Positions 61,736 to 64,000 of a DNA stretch of 64,000 nucleotides are shown piece by piece. Positions within the stretch are counted from its first letter, which is position 1. Every line of letters begins with the position of its first letter. The position numbers and the translations under genes were made by a program. Source of the stretch: Rhynchospora pubera (lineage: Eukaryota > Streptophyta > Magnoliopsida > Poales > Cyperaceae); the NCBI GenBank assembly GCA_028095005.1, contig CM051462.1:127338752-127402751 (forward strand). Reading direction: 5' to 3'. The notes beneath the pieces were generated by a model. The model had not been told where the DNA came from. It did not search any database and saw only the letters and a program-made list of their open reading frames with translations.

Positions 61736-62459
61736 TAATAAGAAAAGAAAATTTATGTCATAACTTTAGGAAACCCATTATTTACCAAAGTTACGGTTGT
61801 CAAAAAAAAACTTATTATTAGCATATAACTAAAATTCCAGAAAGCTATAAAGGCCTACTCAAATGAAGGAAGAATAGCTCATGTTAGTAGACCAATCATC
61901 TGAATTCGTTCTCATTCTCGAGGAGATTCCTTAAGAAGTATGGATTCTAATTTGAATAACAAATAGTATGTTCTTTTGACGTTTTAAAGTTTTTTTTTAG
62001 ATATTGTTTGACCTTATAAACTCGAATTGGGGTTGCATAATGGCTCAACAAAAAGGCTACCATTGATGCCGTGAGCGGTGTTTACGTAAATTTGGAATCT
62101 AAGCTGATAATTTTAATAAACAGAATTCCAACAAAATTAAACTTGTAGGAATTGATAGAATGTGGAAAAAGATTTTTGTCCCTGCATACTTCTTACTATT
62201 TGTTGTTTTTTTTCCCCTTTCAATATTGACATAAAAATCTTTAATTCCGTAAAATAAAATGCATTTCCACTGGTGTGTAAAAGGTTAATCTGATCAGAAC
62301 GGTGGGGAAAATGCATTTCCCAATCGTATACAATTTTTCTTTTTTTTTTATCAGTATGCATTTTTTTTCATGCATCTAAGTCATGGCATAGGAATCTAGG
62401 GATATGAGTAATGTCATAGATTTATAAGTCACAATATTAAATTATTGCTGAGATTGCAG
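61736..62459. other. Intergenic DNA
   Basis: AT-rich. No gene, RNA or defined repeat was recognised. Confidence 0.45.
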
Positions 62460-62630
62460 GTTTTATTATTATTGTTGTTGTTGTTGTTACTGCTGCTACT
62501 ATTATTACTAGTAGTAGTATTATTAGTACTTTCTATATATTATTTTAATTTTTTGGTGATTTTTTTTTACTGAATTTCTTTTCTAGTCTATTCCAATTTG
62601 TTTAGGACAAAAGGTTTAGTTGTTGTTTTA
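62460..62630 (+). mobile_element. 3' remnant of an RTE LINE
   Basis: ATT and GTT triplet runs are followed by CTAGTCTATTCCAATTTGTT and AGGACAAAAGGTTTAGTTGT, a diverged copy of the 3' end of the LINE at 3565-5617 (CTAGCCTACCCCAACTTGTT; GGACAAAAGGTTTAGTTGTT). Only about 170 bp remain, an extreme 5' truncation. Confidence 0.75.
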
Positions 62631-63139
62631 TACATTTTTTTTAATATTGACAGGAAAAAAAAATCTCTCCATACAACATGAAAATCTTTACATAAGTTAT
62701 ACTGATCAGACTGACAGAAAAATTTATCATGAAAATCTCCATATAACATGAAAATGTAGAAAAAAAATCCATAAAATGCATTTAAACCTAGTAAACTTGG
62801 GAAAGAAATGGAGAGGAACGACCGCGAACTTGTCACGAGTGTCGGTTAAAAAAACTAAAAAGGGTGAGGTATAGCCGTATAGGACAAGAACTCTCATTTG
62901 CTTAACAACGGAATAAAATTTTGTGGTTTACCTTCAAATCTTTCAGATTGTACATCTCCAACGGTTTTGGGCCCATTTAAACGATGTCGTCTTTTAGGTG
63001 GTAGAAGTTGTATCCTCTTTTTTGATTTGTTGCACATAATAAATAAATAAATAAGTTATCGATCTATATGTTAGATTGTTAGTACGATCTTTTGTTGTGT
63101 CTCGTTTAGATTACGTCTAATCTAATCAATCAGTTGACC
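62631..63139. other. Intergenic DNA
   Basis: A short direct repeat is seen at about 62665-62770: CTCCATA.AACATGAAAAT twice and GAAAATCT several times. No gene was recognised. Confidence 0.4.
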
Positions 63140-63315
63140 TAAGGCAAGGGGGAATTTGGATTCCTAAGAAATTTGAAAAATTTCATCATCCTATCATAAA
63201 TTTATTATAAACAATCCAAACACTTCACAAAATTATACACTTCCCAATAAATTTATTCCTAGAAATTGCAACTTCCCAAAAATCCCCAAATTCCTAAACG
63301 ATCCAAACGGCCCCA
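63140..63315. mobile_element. MITE-like element, same GTTTGGAT family
   Basis: It ends AACGATCCAAACGGCCCC and contains ATAAATTTATTATAAACAAT and CACTTCCCAATAAATTTATTC. The left end (AAGGGGGAATTTGGATTCC) is an imperfect inverted match. Confidence 0.6.
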
Positions 63316-64000
63316 AAGAGGTATTATATGGTTTCTAAGTTTAGACGGTTTCTGAAGTCACACATTTTTTAACAAGATTAATTGATTTAGATTAGATGTT
63401 TCAATTTCAGATTTTTACATGTAAAACTATAAATGATAAAATAAGATTATGATATCAAAATCTAATAATATTAGAATTTTTTTTCATTGCAGAACTCGCG
63501 CACCTTGTTTGACAGAGCATTTACTTATTTTCTACCACCTCTCAATGCATTTTATTTATCACAAGAATATATCTCTGTATTTTCTTTTACTTGAATTCTG
63601 TAAAATCCAATATTTAACTAATGAAAAAAGTGATGCCAAATTCAAACGATTTTATAGAGAGAACTAACAACATGACATTATTTTTTCCCGTCTCCAACAT
63701 AATTTTTGACGCCTTTCTCAAATTTTCCCATAAATCAATATATATTTTGACAAGTTTTTTTTTTAATCATATTTTTAGTTCACGGATTGCTTAAGTAAGT
63801 ATAAACTTTTGCTTCCATTAATTTTAGTAACGTTTACGGATTAAGAAGTTATTCCGGTCTAGAGGTTAGTTAGGAAAAATGCGTTTTAAATATATGTCCC
63901 AAAATGATTTCATCCGAACTAGACTACTATTCGCATTAAACACATTAGTTGGGAATGTACACCGATATGGATTATTAGTTGTACGGAAAATCAGTTGTGT
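63316..64000. other. Intergenic DNA at the window edge
   Basis: AT-rich. The 72-codon plus-strand frame at 63449-63667 has no recognisable family. Nothing is supported. Confidence 0.4.

Overview
This is a nuclear genomic window from a flowering plant. The evidence is intron-rich genes with plant-only families (a CTR1/EDR1-type Raf-like kinase and a VIN3-like PHD/FN3 protein), AT-rich intergenic DNA, and dense plant transposon families (RTE LINE, Mutator-like, Helitron, hAT-type MITE, LTR retroelement). The species cannot be fixed from the sequence alone.

Layout. 1-2.3 kb: intergenic DNA with one foldback element. 2.4-11.9 kb (+): a 16-exon CTR1-like kinase gene of 781 codons; its 5-kb first intron holds a 5'-truncated RTE LINE and a 0.66-kb near-perfect hairpin. 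12-13.9 kb: MITE-type repeats. 14.0-17.3 kb (-): the 26S proteasome lid subunit RPN12, 6 exons, 267 codons. 17.6-18.9 kb: a TIR-flanked block of about 110-bp tandem repeats. 19.5-22.9 kb (-): a VIN3-like gene, 4 exons, 660 codons. 24.1-26.8 kb: a small conserved plant gene (+, 5 exons, 194 codons) whose last exon and 3' flank are duplicated in inverted orientation just upstream of its promoter. 27.75-30.6 kb: a non-autonomous Mutator-like element. About 31.7-50.1 kb: one block of roughly 172-bp satellite monomers, all head to tail, interrupted by a young 2.1-kb LTR element, a hAT-type MITE, an organelle-like segment and a short unknown insert. 51.18-54.86 kb: a decayed Helitron. 55.3-57.1 kb: a diverged inverted repeat with a tRNA-Ala(CGC) gene in its spacer. 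59.07-60.97 kb (+): a p24-beta2 type cargo receptor gene, 5 exons (four coding). 61-64 kb: small repeats and MITE-like elements.

The five protein genes are unrelated single-copy-type cellular genes (ethylene/defence-type kinase signalling, proteasome, Polycomb-associated chromatin silencing, an unknown conserved protein, ER-Golgi transport) and do not form a pathway. The most unusual points are the large interstitial satellite block with signs of higher-order structure, the gene flanked upstream by an inverted copy of its own tail, the HRD-to-HWD change in the kinase, and the duplicated Cys module in the VIN3-like protein. All exon structures were derived by eye from reading-frame continuity, splice signals and remembered family sequences; no alignment or database search was run.
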